From PXAP01 sp046483315 (GTDB taxonomy: Bacteria; Bacteroidota; Bacteroidia; Bacteroidales; PUMT01), in contig JAWODJ010000040.1 in the NCBI GenBank assembly GCA_046483315.1, positions 1 through 64,000 on the forward strand: a stretch of 64,000 nt of DNA, written 5' to 3'. The position numbers and the translations under genes are program-made. Position 1 is the stretch's first letter; every line of letters begins with the position of its first letter. The notes beneath the pieces are model-generated. The model had not been told where the DNA came from, made no database searches, and worked only from the letters and a program-made list of their open reading frames with translations. Shown one piece after another: positions 27,541-37,140 of the stretch.

Positions 27541-29510
27541 CCCGGTCTATTTTTATCAGTAACAGCTGTTTGATAGTATAAAATTATCTGTTCCATCCTG
27601 AGCAGTTCGGCGATGTTCCATGCATAAGAAAGGGCTCCCCCCGGATAATGGGGTGGATCTCCGTCATACAGCTCAGATATGGATCCCACTCCGTGCACCT
27701 GCATATCCTCTTCAAAACCGGAAAACAGTTTCTGAATAAAATTCAGGCCCGATTTTTTATGTAACTTCAGCCAGGCCTCGGCATAATGTCCCAGAAGCCA
27801 GGGATAGACAGTACCCTGATGGGCAATGGAATCCCTGGCCTGTTCATCTCCTTGGTAAATGCCTTTGTACAGGGGATTTTTGGGAGACAGTGTACGCAAA
27901 CCCCTGGGCGTTAGCAACTCACTTGTAATAACCTGAAGTATCTTTTGCTTTTTTTCGTTGTCAAGCGGACTGTAGGGAAGGGAGGCTGCAAGAAGCTGGT
28001 TGGGCCTCACTGACCAGTCCGTTACCTCATCCCTTACATAATCTGCCAGGTACTCCTTTTCCGGATTCCAGAAATGCCGGACAAATGATTCAGCCGTCAC
28101 TGAGGGTATTTCGCTCCAGCGGTGTACAAATGCTTTGTTCCCCCCGGCCCCGGCAAGACTGATTGCAAAATTCACTGCATTGTACCAAAGCGCGTTAATT
28201 TCAACTATGTATCCTGATCGGGGTGTGACAGGTACCCCGTCAACCACACAGTCCATCCATGTGCGTGGCGTATTCTGCTCCCCGCAAAACAGAAGTCCGT
28301 TATCATGCATGATAACTGTGTTTCCGATTCCGTCACGAAGCAGGCTGAGAATTTTATTTATCTTGTTCCCGTAGCTCTTCCATACCGCAGCCCTGTCTCC
28401 CGGATGATGTGTGTATTGCTGCAGGGCCCAGATAAACCAAAGTGGCTCATCCACACCCCATATCGGACTGTAATCAGGTTTCAATGCCGCAGCACTCATT
28501 TTTCTGTACAACCCGGCAAGGTTTGCATCCATTACCGGCCTGAAAGTTTTTACATCACCGGTTGCAAGGGTGAGGCCGGGCAAAGATGCGAATGTATCAC
28601 GCATACGTTTACCATACCAGGGAAACCCTGCCATAATCCCGGTTTTTTTGTCTTTTCTGACAAAAAATTGCTGGGCAGAATTCAGCAGGCAATTGTGGAA
28701 AGTATTTCTTGGGATCCTTTTCTTTATCTCATTGTTAAATTTACGTTTCAGCGCTCCCGGTTCCAGCTCGGTTGTACCGGCAGAGAACACCACAGACTCT
28801 CCCTTTTTTAAAGGCATTTCGAAATACCCGGGCATATAAAGATCTTCTTTATAATCATAGCCTCGTTTCTGCTCCTGGAGGTATTCAACATTATAATTCC
28901 AGTCCGGCCCTGCAACAAAATCAGAATCCTTTGAAAATTGCATATAAAGGAAAGGATAGCCCTGGTACATACGTGTCTTTATTCCCTTTTTGATCTTCTG
29001 TGTTTTGGTGATCACATCCATATTGGCCTTACTGAGGGCATGGATATTCCTGAAAGCCAGAAAAGGTTTAAATCTCAGCAAAGTGGGCGAATGAGAATCC
29101 AAAAGAGTATAACGGATAAGAATGCACTCTTCATTCTGTGCCAGAAGCCACTCCCGGGAGAGAATAACCCCGCCCACACGGTAAACAAGCCTGGGAATGG
29201 GATCGGTTTCAAAATCTCTCAGGTACTTATGGCCCCTTGGATTATAATTGTCGCCGGCATATTTATGGATACCAAGATTGAATGCCTGATCATGTTGTAT
29301 CACTGTTTCATGTAATCCTGAAAGAAGCACATGATGACCGCCATCAAGATATTCCAGCGGGCATACAAGTAACCCGTGATACTTTCTTGTATTACTGGCT
29401 ATTATGGTTGTACATGCATATGATCCCGCACGGTTTGACCGTATCAGTTCCCGGTTAAGGGAATAGGAAAGATTAATCAGTCTGGTCTTGTCAAAATTAA
29501 GATAACTCAT
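27537..29510 (-). CDS. Glycogen debranching enzyme (amylo-alpha-1,6-glucosidase type)
   Basis: The enzyme removes alpha-1,6 branches left by phosphorylase. The N-terminal GDE_N domain shows NRELIRSNRAGSYACTTII and NTRKYHGLLVC. The C-terminal GH133-like (alpha/alpha) barrel shows GFPWYGKRMRDTFASLPG and SIAHQGTVYPWLLGHYAEAW. The 657-residue length fits bacterial forms. It is first in the leftward operon followed by GT4, GH57 and the synthase/phosphorylase fusion. Confidence 0.93.
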   Translation of the reverse strand: MSYLNFDKTRLINLSYSLNRELIRSNRAGSYACTTIIASNTRKYHGLLVCPLEYLDGGHHVLLSGLHETVIQHDQAFNLGIHKYAGDNYNPRGHKYLRDFETDPIPRLVYRVGGVILSREWLLAQNEECILIRYTLLDSHSPTLLRFKPFLAFRNIHALSKANMDVITKTQKIKKGIKTRMYQGYPFLYMQFSKDSDFVAGPDWNYNVEYLQEQKRGYDYKEDLYMPGYFEMPLKKGESVVFSAGTTELEPGALKRKFNNEIKKRIPRNTFHNCLLNSAQQFFVRKDKKTGIMAGFPWYGKRMRDTFASLPGLTLATGDVKTFRPVMDANLAGLYRKMSAAALKPDYSPIWGVDEPLWFIWALQQYTHHPGDRAAVWKSYGNKINKILSLLRDGIGNTVIMHDNGLLFCGEQNTPRTWMDCVVDGVPVTPRSGYIVEINALWYNAVNFAISLAGAGGNKAFVHRWSEIPSVTAESFVRHFWNPEKEYLADYVRDEVTDWSVRPNQLLAASLPYSPLDNEKKQKILQVITSELLTPRGLRTLSPKNPLYKGIYQGDEQARDSIAHQGTVYPWLLGHYAEAWLKLHKKSGLNFIQKLFSGFEEDMQVHGVGSISELYDGDPPHYPGGALSYAWNIAELLRMEQIILYYQTAVTDKNRPG

Positions 29511-29599
29511 TCGTGCAAATTCCTGTTAACGGTTAATTAGTGTCTGATCTTTCATGCAAAAACTTCCTCCAGCCTGATAAAGAGGATTGGATTTTTGTT

Positions 29600-29607
29600 C
29601 AAAAGTA
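29600..29607 (-). promoter_or_regulatory. Candidate -7 element of the glycogen operon
   Basis: The minus strand reads TACTTTTG, a full TAnnTTTG match, about 90 bases upstream of the debranching-enzyme ATG. A TTTG lies further upstream, but about 31 bases away, longer than the usual spacer, so the -33 box is unclear. The rest of the 287-base divergent spacer (29511-29797) is AT-rich with nothing else recognised. Confidence 0.4.
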
Positions 29608-29797
29608 CAAAATAATTGTTTCAGAATAAGCTGTTTGTCAAATTAGCAATATAAAAAAATTAACTTTCAAAAAGAGCCTCAATAAGCAGTGAAGAAAAGG
29701 ATTCAGACATCAATGGCAATATTTTTCAATTTATACCGTAGATAAAAATTGATTATCTTCGCATGTAATTAAGCGAAACCATTTAAACGCTGTAAGT

Positions 29798-31015
29798 ATG
29801 ATTATCAATAAAAGAATAAGCTGTTATAAGCCTGGCATCAATAGCCGCATCAAAGTATTAACGGCAGTTATGATGTTTTTACTTTCTCTTTCATGTTCCT
29901 CACCTGATACGGGTTATTCCATAAGCGGCACACTGGAAAATGGAGCAGGAAAAAAACTGCTTCTTTTCGAAATGAGCACCTATGATCTCACTCCTGTCGA
30001 TTCTCTCATTATTGATGATGAAGGTGATTTTTTGTTCAGTGGAGAAATTGACCAGATCAGATTTATGTCGCTTAGAGAAGATCAGTTAAACTATCTTGTC
30101 CTCATTGTCACCCCGGGAGAAGATATTGAGATCACTGCCGATTACAAAAACCTGCAGCAGTCCGCCGAAGTTAAAGGATCTCCTGAATCTGCTCTGGCAG
30201 TTGAAATGAACAGGAAGATGCATTCGACGATCATGAAGCTTGACTCTCTTGGTAAGCGTTACCGGAGCAACCTGGACGGCTCTGCTGAAGAGATTGCCCG
30301 GCTGAGGGAAGAAATTGCCGGCAGTTTCGAAGAAATTGCCGGAGAGCAGAGAGAATACACGATAGATTTCATCAATAGTAATCCCGGCTCACTCGCCAGT
30401 CTGATGGCCCTTTACCAGCAGATTGACCCCAACACCTTTGTTTTGCAGCAACAGGAAGATTTCCGTTATTATGCTATGGTGGACTCGGTACTGATTGCCA
30501 AACACCCGGAGCTGGATTATACCATTACCCTTAATGAAAATGTAAGGGAGATGAAAAAGCAGTTTGATATTAAGAGAGAGAGAGAGACTCTCCTGGTCAA
30601 CGGAGCCGTGGCACCTGAAATCTCCCTTCCCGGCCCTGACGGAGAAACTATCAGCCTCTCCTCCCTCAGGGGCGACTATGTTTTACTGGATTTCTGGGCT
30701 GCATGGTGCGGACCTTGCAGGGATGAGAATCCATACCTTGTGGAAACCTATAATAAATATAACCATAAAGGCTTTGAGATCTTTCAGGTCTCACTGGACC
30801 GTACCAGGGATGCCTGGCTGAAGGGCATTGATGAAGACAACCTTCACCAGTGGACCCATGTGAGCGACCTGCAGTTCTGGAACTCACCGGTTGTTCCGCT
30901 ATACCAGATTGATGGCATACCCGCCAATTTTTTGCTTGACCCTGACGGCAGAATACTTGACAGAAATCTCAGGGGCGAAGCACTGGGGCGTGCCCTGGCT
31001 GAACTTTTTGATTAA
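29798..31015 (+). CDS. DUF4369/TlpA-like thiol-disulfide lipoprotein
   Basis: A 405-residue exported protein. A hydrophobic segment ends in LLSLSCSS, a lipobox-like site, so it is probably lipid-anchored. An N-terminal DUF4369 beta domain (about 45-130) is followed by a helical linker and a C-terminal TlpA-type thioredoxin fold with the active pair WCGPC (Cys304, Cys307) and a cis-Pro region IDGIPANFLLDPDG. It should reduce or rearrange periplasmic disulfides. It is followed 13 bases later by a paralogue that has lost the cysteines. Confidence 0.9.
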   Translation: MIINKRISCYKPGINSRIKVLTAVMMFLLSLSCSSPDTGYSISGTLENGAGKKLLLFEMSTYDLTPVDSLIIDDEGDFLFSGEIDQIRFMSLREDQLNYLVLIVTPGEDIEITADYKNLQQSAEVKGSPESALAVEMNRKMHSTIMKLDSLGKRYRSNLDGSAEEIARLREEIAGSFEEIAGEQREYTIDFINSNPGSLASLMALYQQIDPNTFVLQQQEDFRYYAMVDSVLIAKHPELDYTITLNENVREMKKQFDIKRERETLLVNGAVAPEISLPGPDGETISLSSLRGDYVLLDFWAAWCGPCRDENPYLVETYNKYNHKGFEIFQVSLDRTRDAWLKGIDEDNLHQWTHVSDLQFWNSPVVPLYQIDGIPANFLLDPDGRILDRNLRGEALGRALAELFD

Positions 31016-31028
31016 TCAATTTTTAACA

Positions 31029-32297
31029 ATGATAAACTTCTTATTCTCACAAAACAGCTTTGCAAAAGTTAAAGCGGGTATCACCGCGGCAGGCGGTCAC
31101 GCACATGCCGTCCCTGCAATTACACTTAACCGGGTTGTTATAACATGGCTTTTTTTACCTTTTCTTTTCCTGCTTTCCTGCGGAGAATCGTCCAAAGTCC
31201 GTATCGGCGGTACCATAGACCAGGGCGCTGGGAATATCCTCTATTTTGACAGGCTCAGTGTAACAGGTCCCGTGGAGATCGATTCAGTGAAAATGAAAAG
31301 TTCAGGACGTTTCTCTTTTTCAGAAAAGATTTCCGAACCCTCATTTTACCGCCTGAGGATCCAGGACAATAACTTCATAACACTTCTGGCTGAACCTGGC
31401 GAAAAGATAACCATTAAGGCACAGGCTGCAAATCTGCCCGGCACATACCGGGTTGAAGGATCGGAGAGTTCCCTGCTGATTAAAAAACTCAATGACCGCC
31501 TTGCCTCAACAAAAAAACAGATGGATCCACTGATAAATGAGATAATAACACTTGAAGAGGGTCCGGGTTATGAAGAGGAGGAGGCCAGGATCAATGAAGA
31601 GCTGGAAGAAATAATCAAATCACAACGCGACTTCTCCATAGCTTTCATACTGGAAAACATGGAATCAATGGCATCAATAACTGCACTTTATCAACAGCTT
31701 GATGATCAAAACTATGTCCTGAGCCAGACCCGTGATATACAGTATCTGAAGATCGTTGCCGAATCCCTGAAGGAAAAGTATCCCGGTTCACCTCATGTCA
31801 AGGCACTGGCTGCAGATGCCGAGAACCAGGAAAGGCAGTATGAATTGTATAAACTTTCTGTGATGGCAGAAGAGAGCGGAAACGTGGTGACAACCTATCC
31901 GGATATTGCAATGCCGGGAATCGATGGTGACACAGTGCGACTGCATTCAATAGACGAAAAATATATACTCGTTCTTTTCGGATCTTCCCTTAATTCAGCC
32001 AGCATTCAGTTCACTCACGACCTTTTACCTTTATACAATACTTATCACGGCAAAGGCTTTGAGATTTTCCAGGTTTCCGTTGAAAGAGACAGGGATGAGT
32101 GGCTCAGAAGAATAAAATTTTCAGAACTGCCATGGGTTCATGTTGTCGAGCTGGAAGAAGGCAGTTTTGATGCTGCCCGTTTATACAATGTGCAGCAGAT
32201 CCCCGCCAACTACCTCATAAACAGGGATGCCGGAGTTATAGCCAGAGACATTTCGGCGCCCGAGTTGAGACGCAGACTGGCAAGGGTGTTTGATTAA
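31029..32297 (+). CDS. DUF4369/thioredoxin-fold lipoprotein lacking the CxxC pair
   Basis: A 422-residue paralogue of the gene just upstream, with the same layout: signal segment ending FLFLLSCGES (lipobox), DUF4369 domain, helical linker and thioredoxin fold. The frame is open from 30891, but ATG 31029 comes just after the upstream stop and places the signal segment at the N-terminus. At the active site the expected WCxxC is replaced by LFGSSLNSASIQF, with no cysteine. The cis-Pro region (VQQIPANYLINRDAG) is kept. It cannot do thiol chemistry by the usual mechanism and may be a binding protein or partner of its neighbour. Confidence 0.85.
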   Translation: MINFLFSQNSFAKVKAGITAAGGHAHAVPAITLNRVVITWLFLPFLFLLSCGESSKVRIGGTIDQGAGNILYFDRLSVTGPVEIDSVKMKSSGRFSFSEKISEPSFYRLRIQDNNFITLLAEPGEKITIKAQAANLPGTYRVEGSESSLLIKKLNDRLASTKKQMDPLINEIITLEEGPGYEEEEARINEELEEIIKSQRDFSIAFILENMESMASITALYQQLDDQNYVLSQTRDIQYLKIVAESLKEKYPGSPHVKALAADAENQERQYELYKLSVMAEESGNVVTTYPDIAMPGIDGDTVRLHSIDEKYILVLFGSSLNSASIQFTHDLLPLYNTYHGKGFEIFQVSVERDRDEWLRRIKFSELPWVHVVELEEGSFDAARLYNVQQIPANYLINRDAGVIARDISAPELRRRLARVFD

Positions 32298-33063
32298 TCA
32301 CATCTGCTTGAATTTGAACAGAAACAATAAAATATATTTTGCCTCCGATGCCCATTTCGGTTTGTCAGGGCCGGAAGGAAGTCTTCCCAGAGAGAAACTG
32401 TTTGTAAAATGGCTGGAAACCATAAGAAAAGATGCCGGGGAGATTTTTCTTTTGGGTGATATTTTTGATTTCTGGTTTGAATACAGATATGTTGTGCCCA
32501 GGGGTTATACAAGGATCCTGGGAAAGATAGCAGAAATTACCGACAGCGGCATCCCGGTTCATTTTTTTACGGGCAATCACGACCTTTGGGTATTCGGTTA
32601 TCTGCCTGCCGAAACCGGTATGATCATTCACAAGAGCCCTTATATAACAGAAATAGAAGGTAAAAAATTCTACCTGGCACATGGTGACGGTCTTGATGAT
32701 AAAGACAAAGGGTTCCGCCTGCTTAAAGGCATATTCACAAACCGTGTATTACAATGGATGTTTGCCAGGCTGCACCCGAATTTTGCTATCTGGTTTGCCC
32801 ACAGGTGGTCGCATAACAGCCGTTACTCCAAAGACCTTATTATTCCTTTCAGGGGAGAGGATAAAGAGGAGCAGATCATTTTCGCCAACCGCTTACTGGA
32901 AAAAGAACATTTTGATTTTTTTGTCTTCGGACATCGCCATATTCCTCTTGACCTGCCTTTGAATAATGGTATATCAAGATATATAAACCTGGGCGACTGG
33001 CTCTGGCATTTCACCTATGGTGTTTTCGACGGAAAAAAATTAACGGTACAAAAATTCAGTTAA
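32290..33063 (+). CDS. lpxH: UDP-2,3-diacylglucosamine hydrolase
   Basis: The enzyme hydrolyses UDP-2,3-diacylglucosamine to lipid X, the fourth step of lipid A synthesis, at the inner membrane. Metallophosphatase motifs are all present: SDAHFG, GDIFDFW, GNHDLW, HGDG and GHRHIP. The core begins only about 12 residues into the frame and there is no ATG before it. Translation must start at TTG 32290, which overlaps the upstream stop by eight bases, or at TTG 32308 or 32314. Confidence 0.92.
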   Translation: MINHICLNLNRNNKIYFASDAHFGLSGPEGSLPREKLFVKWLETIRKDAGEIFLLGDIFDFWFEYRYVVPRGYTRILGKIAEITDSGIPVHFFTGNHDLWVFGYLPAETGMIIHKSPYITEIEGKKFYLAHGDGLDDKDKGFRLLKGIFTNRVLQWMFARLHPNFAIWFAHRWSHNSRYSKDLIIPFRGEDKEEQIIFANRLLEKEHFDFFVFGHRHIPLDLPLNNGISRYINLGDWLWHFTYGVFDGKKLTVQKFS

Positions 33064-33131
33064 ATCCCATTTTATTCCTGACCGTAAAACATATCATTTA
33101 ACACAGCACTTCCCATAACACAAAAATAACC

Positions 33132-33161
33132 GGGCCTGCAGGAGATAATTCCCGCAGGCCC
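33132..33161. terminator. Bidirectional hairpin terminator between lpxH and hppA
   Basis: GGGCCTGCAGG (33132-33142) and CCCGCAGGCCC (33151-33161) pair over 11 positions with one mismatch around an eight-base loop. It stands between two convergent genes. AT-rich sequence follows on both sides, so it can serve both. Confidence 0.75.
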
Positions 33162-33188
33162 AATTTAATTTATAATAAACTCTTAATG

Positions 33189-35396
33189 TTAGAATAAACT
33201 GTAGCTAACGGCAACACCAACAGTAACAACAGAGGCCATCACCATAAGCTTTATCAGTATGTTGAGGCTGGGACCGGAAGTGTCTTTGAAAGGATCTCCA
33301 ATCATGTCACCTACAACGGAGGCTTTATGATTTTCTGATCCCTTGCCTCCAAGATTACCCTCTTCTATATACTTTTTTGCATTATCCCAGGCACCGCCGG
33401 CATTAGCCATAAATATAGCCATGGCAAAACCGGAGGAGATAGTGCCGACCAGCAATCCTGTAACGCCGGCAACACCAAATACAAGACCCACCACAACAGG
33501 GATCAGCAATGCTATCAGTGAAGGTATCAGCATCTCCTGCTGCGCACCTTTGGTTGAGATGGCAACACAACGTGCATAGTCCGGCTCGGCTTTGCTTTCC
33601 ATAATTCCGGGAATATCCCTGAACTGCCGGCGAACCTCGTCAACCATTTTCTGGGCTGCACGACCAACGGCGTTCATAGTCATTCCGCTGAAAAGGAATA
33701 CCGCCAACACACCAATCAATATACCTACAATAACAATCGGGTTCATAAGATGTATATCATAGTGATGTATAAAATCAATAAATTGTGCATCAACAGCGGG
33801 AATATTGTTGATAAGCTCATCCGGTCTGTCAAGGAATTTCACAAACATGATCTTCACCTCTTCAAAGTATGCGGCAAGCAAGGCAAGGGCGGTAAGCGCG
33901 GCACTTCCTATAGCAAAGCCCTTCCCGGTTGCAGCAGTGGTATTTCCGAGAGCATCAAGAGCATCGGTACGGTTACGTACTTCCTCTCCGAGATGGCACA
34001 TCTCGGCATTGCCACCTGCATTGTCTGCTACCGGCCCGTAAGCATCGGTGGCAAGTGTTATGCCCAGTGTTGAAAGCATTCCCACAGCAGCAATGCCGAT
34101 ACCGTAAAGACCCATATTCAGGCTTGCAGAATCAAAACTGAATCCTGAAGAGAAACCAAATGCCAGTGTAATGGCAACACTAATAATCCCGAGCGGAACG
34201 GCAGCAGAAATAAGTCCCGTTCCTATACCGCTTATAATTAATGTCGCCGGACCGGTTGAAGATGATTCGGCAATCTTGCGGGTAGGCTGGTAAGCTGAAG
34301 CTGTAAAATACTCTGTTGATTGTCCGATACCTATTCCGGCAAGAAGCCCGACCACTATTGACCCCCATATACCCAGGTAATTAGGCAGTCCGAGTAAATA
34401 TAATATACCCAGTGCAAATACAACTATCAGGGCCGCACTGGTGTTCACACCGGTACCAAGTGATTTAAGCAACTGTTTCTGAGTTGCCCCTTCTTTTGTC
34501 CGTACTAAAAATACACCTAAGATTGACAGCAAGGTACCAACTGCGGCAATCAGCATGGGAGCTATAACGGCATTAAACTGCATCTCAGCACCGAAGCCTA
34601 TAAACGCGGCTGCGCCAAGCAGTGCAGTGGCAAGAATTGATCCGGCAAATGATTCAAAAAGGTCAGCCCCCATACCTGCTACATCACCAACATTATCACC
34701 AACATTATCGGCAATGGTTGCAGGGTTACGCGGGTCATCCTCAGGTATTCCGGCCTCTACCTTCCCAACCAGGTCAGCGCCGACATCGGCAGCCTTGGTA
34801 TAAATACCCCCTCCTACACGTGCAAAAAGTGCCTGTGTAGATGCTCCCATACCAAAAGTAAGCATGGTGGCAGTTATGGTAAGCAGCTTCATGCCCAATC
34901 CTGCTTCGGGAATGAAAACGTTAAGAACCAGGAACCATGCTGAAATATCGAGCAGGACCAGTCCTACGACAGTAAGTCCCATCACTGCACCTGAGCGGAA
35001 AGCAAGCCTGAGTCCGCCATCCAGTGAAGTACGGCATGCATTGGCAACCCTGGCTGAAGCAAAGGTCGCGGCTTTCATTCCAAAAAAACCGGCCAGACCG
35101 GAAAAAGCACCTCCTGTAAGGAATGCAAAAGGAACCCAGGGATTCTGGATTCCCAGAACATATGCCATTATGGCAAAAATAACGGTGATTATCGCGAAAA
35201 CGATTGCAACAACCTTGTATTGCTGACGAAGATAGGCTGCCGCCCCCTTGCGAACATGAGCAGCAATCTGCTTCATCATGTCAGTTCCTTCGTCATATCC
35301 CATCATCTGCTTAAAGAAATAGTAAGCAAAGCCCAGGGCAAGAATTGAACTCAGTGGCACGATCCAAAAAATTACAGGCATATTAATTTCCTCCAT
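33189..35396 (-). CDS. hppA: Membrane-bound ion-pumping pyrophosphatase
   Basis: An inner-membrane pump of 735 residues with about 16 membrane segments. It couples pyrophosphate hydrolysis to export of H+ and/or Na+. The active-site loop is seen in GGIYTKAADVGADLVGKVEA and ADNVGDNVGDVAGMGADLFE. In GNTTAATGKG the residue that is Lys in K+-independent enzymes is Ala, so this is the K+-dependent class. Many K+-dependent forms in this phylum pump Na+, but the sequence alone does not prove it. An in-frame ATG at 35381 (MPVIFWIVPL) is an alternative start. Confidence 0.95.
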   Translation of the reverse strand: MEEINMPVIFWIVPLSSILALGFAYYFFKQMMGYDEGTDMMKQIAAHVRKGAAAYLRQQYKVVAIVFAIITVIFAIMAYVLGIQNPWVPFAFLTGGAFSGLAGFFGMKAATFASARVANACRTSLDGGLRLAFRSGAVMGLTVVGLVLLDISAWFLVLNVFIPEAGLGMKLLTITATMLTFGMGASTQALFARVGGGIYTKAADVGADLVGKVEAGIPEDDPRNPATIADNVGDNVGDVAGMGADLFESFAGSILATALLGAAAFIGFGAEMQFNAVIAPMLIAAVGTLLSILGVFLVRTKEGATQKQLLKSLGTGVNTSAALIVVFALGILYLLGLPNYLGIWGSIVVGLLAGIGIGQSTEYFTASAYQPTRKIAESSSTGPATLIISGIGTGLISAAVPLGIISVAITLAFGFSSGFSFDSASLNMGLYGIGIAAVGMLSTLGITLATDAYGPVADNAGGNAEMCHLGEEVRNRTDALDALGNTTAATGKGFAIGSAALTALALLAAYFEEVKIMFVKFLDRPDELINNIPAVDAQFIDFIHHYDIHLMNPIVIVGILIGVLAVFLFSGMTMNAVGRAAQKMVDEVRRQFRDIPGIMESKAEPDYARCVAISTKGAQQEMLIPSLIALLIPVVVGLVFGVAGVTGLLVGTISSGFAMAIFMANAGGAWDNAKKYIEEGNLGGKGSENHKASVVGDMIGDPFKDTSGPSLNILIKLMVMASVVTVGVAVSYSLF

Positions 35397-35563
35397 TTTA
35401 TTAAGTTAATAAATACAATTAAACTAAAATATGATTCTCTTTATTTCTATGTGTTTGTATAACAAGATATTATCAGATCACAAAAAAAACAGTCACAAAT
35501 TTAAGAAAAATCCTATATTCTTAGGTATTTAATCAAAAAAATAATAAAGATCTGTACGGGTTA

Positions 35564-37102
35564 TTAACCTGCCCAGGATTCACGGTCAAGGCTTCTGTAC
35601 TGAATTGCCTCGGCCAGATGCATACTGTCAATGTCGGCGCTTTTATCCAGGTCGGCTATTGTACGTGCCAGTTTTAATATGCGGTCATAAGCCCTTGCGG
35701 ATAATCCCAGCTTCTGCATGGCATTTTTCAGTAAAAGTTTTCCTGTGCTGTCAACTGAGCAGTGTTTGCGGAGCATTGCGGGACTCATCTGTGCATTGCA
35801 GTGAACATTCGGACTGTCTCTGAATCGCTTTTCCTGGATATACCTGGCATTTGAAACCCGTTCCCTTACTGCTGAAGATGTTTCTGTATTTCTGTTATCG
35901 GATAATTTCTCAAATGGCACAGGCACCACCTCGATATGGATATCTATCCGGTCAAGAAGAGGGCCGGATATGCGGTTAAGATATTTTTGCACCACCCCGG
36001 GAGGGCAGATACAATCTTTTTCCGGGTGATTGTAAAACCCGCACGGACAGGGATTCATGGAGGCAACCAGCATAAACCCGGCAGGATAACGTACTGAATA
36101 TTTGGCTCGTGAGATATCAATTTCCCTGTCCTCCAGGGGTTGCCTCATCACTTCAAGTACGGATCGCTGGTATTCAGGCAACTCATCAAGAAACAGCACC
36201 CCGTTATGTGCAAGAGAGACCTCCCCCGGTTGCGGAAGTCCGCCTCCGCCAACCATGGCAACCGAGCTTATGGTGCTGTGGGGTGAGCGAAAGGGACGGT
36301 GTGTCATCAGTGAATGCCTGTTGCCTGTCCTGCCGGCAACAGAATGGATCTTCGTTGTTTCAAGCGACTCCTTCAGGGTAAAGGAGGGGAGTATTGACGG
36401 GAGCCGTCGTGCCAGCATGGTTTTGCCCGATCCTGCACTGCCAATCATCAAAACATTGTGGCTGCCGGCTGCCGCAATCTCAAGTGCCCTTTTTACATTT
36501 TCCTGGCCCTTTACATCGCCAAAGTCAACATCATATTCATTCTCCTTATTGCGAAATTCCTCCCTCGCATCAACCATTACACGTTTCAGATTAACCTTCT
36601 CACTGAAAAAACCGGCGACTTCAGAGAGATGGCCTGCTCCGTACACCTCGAGCCCTTTTACAATAGCTGCTTCACGGGCATTCTGCTCAGGGAGGATAAA
36701 ACCCCTGAAACCGGCTTCAAGAGCTTTTATTGCAATTGGCAGGGCGCCCTTTACGGGCCGCAGACTGCCGTCGAGCGATAGCTCGCCCATAATCAAATAA
36801 TTGCTGACCTGTTCAGAAGGGATCTGTGCGGATGCCGCAAGTATTCCAACTGCCAGCGTGAGATCATAGGCAGAACCCTCCTTGCGTATGTCGGCAGGCG
36901 CCATATTGATTACTATCCTGCGGCCCGGCATTCTGAATCCTATATTGTCCAGAGCCGTGGCAATACGCTGCTGGCTCTCCTTTACCGCATTATCGGGCAG
37001 GCCGACCATAAAAAAATTAACCCCTTTTGTTATACTTACCTCAACGGTAATGATAATAGCATCAATACCGAGAAGGGCAGAGCCAAAAGTTTTCACCAGC
37101 AT
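35564..37102 (-). CDS. YifB/ComM-type Mg-chelatase-like AAA+ ATPase
   Basis: A 512-residue cytosolic protein. The N-terminal ChlI-like domain (about 20-170) precedes an AAA+ domain with Walker A GSAGSGKTML and the stretch PFRSPHSTISSVAMVGGG. A C-terminal Mg-chelatase domain (SARAYDRILKLARTIADL) follows. ComM relatives are hexameric helicases that extend branch migration during natural transformation; the role here is inferred. In most relatives the motif reads SPHHT; here it is SPHST. Confidence 0.9.
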   Translation of the reverse strand: MLVKTFGSALLGIDAIIITVEVSITKGVNFFMVGLPDNAVKESQQRIATALDNIGFRMPGRRIVINMAPADIRKEGSAYDLTLAVGILAASAQIPSEQVSNYLIMGELSLDGSLRPVKGALPIAIKALEAGFRGFILPEQNAREAAIVKGLEVYGAGHLSEVAGFFSEKVNLKRVMVDAREEFRNKENEYDVDFGDVKGQENVKRALEIAAAGSHNVLMIGSAGSGKTMLARRLPSILPSFTLKESLETTKIHSVAGRTGNRHSLMTHRPFRSPHSTISSVAMVGGGGLPQPGEVSLAHNGVLFLDELPEYQRSVLEVMRQPLEDREIDISRAKYSVRYPAGFMLVASMNPCPCGFYNHPEKDCICPPGVVQKYLNRISGPLLDRIDIHIEVVPVPFEKLSDNRNTETSSAVRERVSNARYIQEKRFRDSPNVHCNAQMSPAMLRKHCSVDSTGKLLLKNAMQKLGLSARAYDRILKLARTIADLDKSADIDSMHLAEAIQYRSLDRESWAG

Positions 37103-37140
37103 GCTTTACAACTAGTTAGGAGTATTCAAGCAATTGCTTT

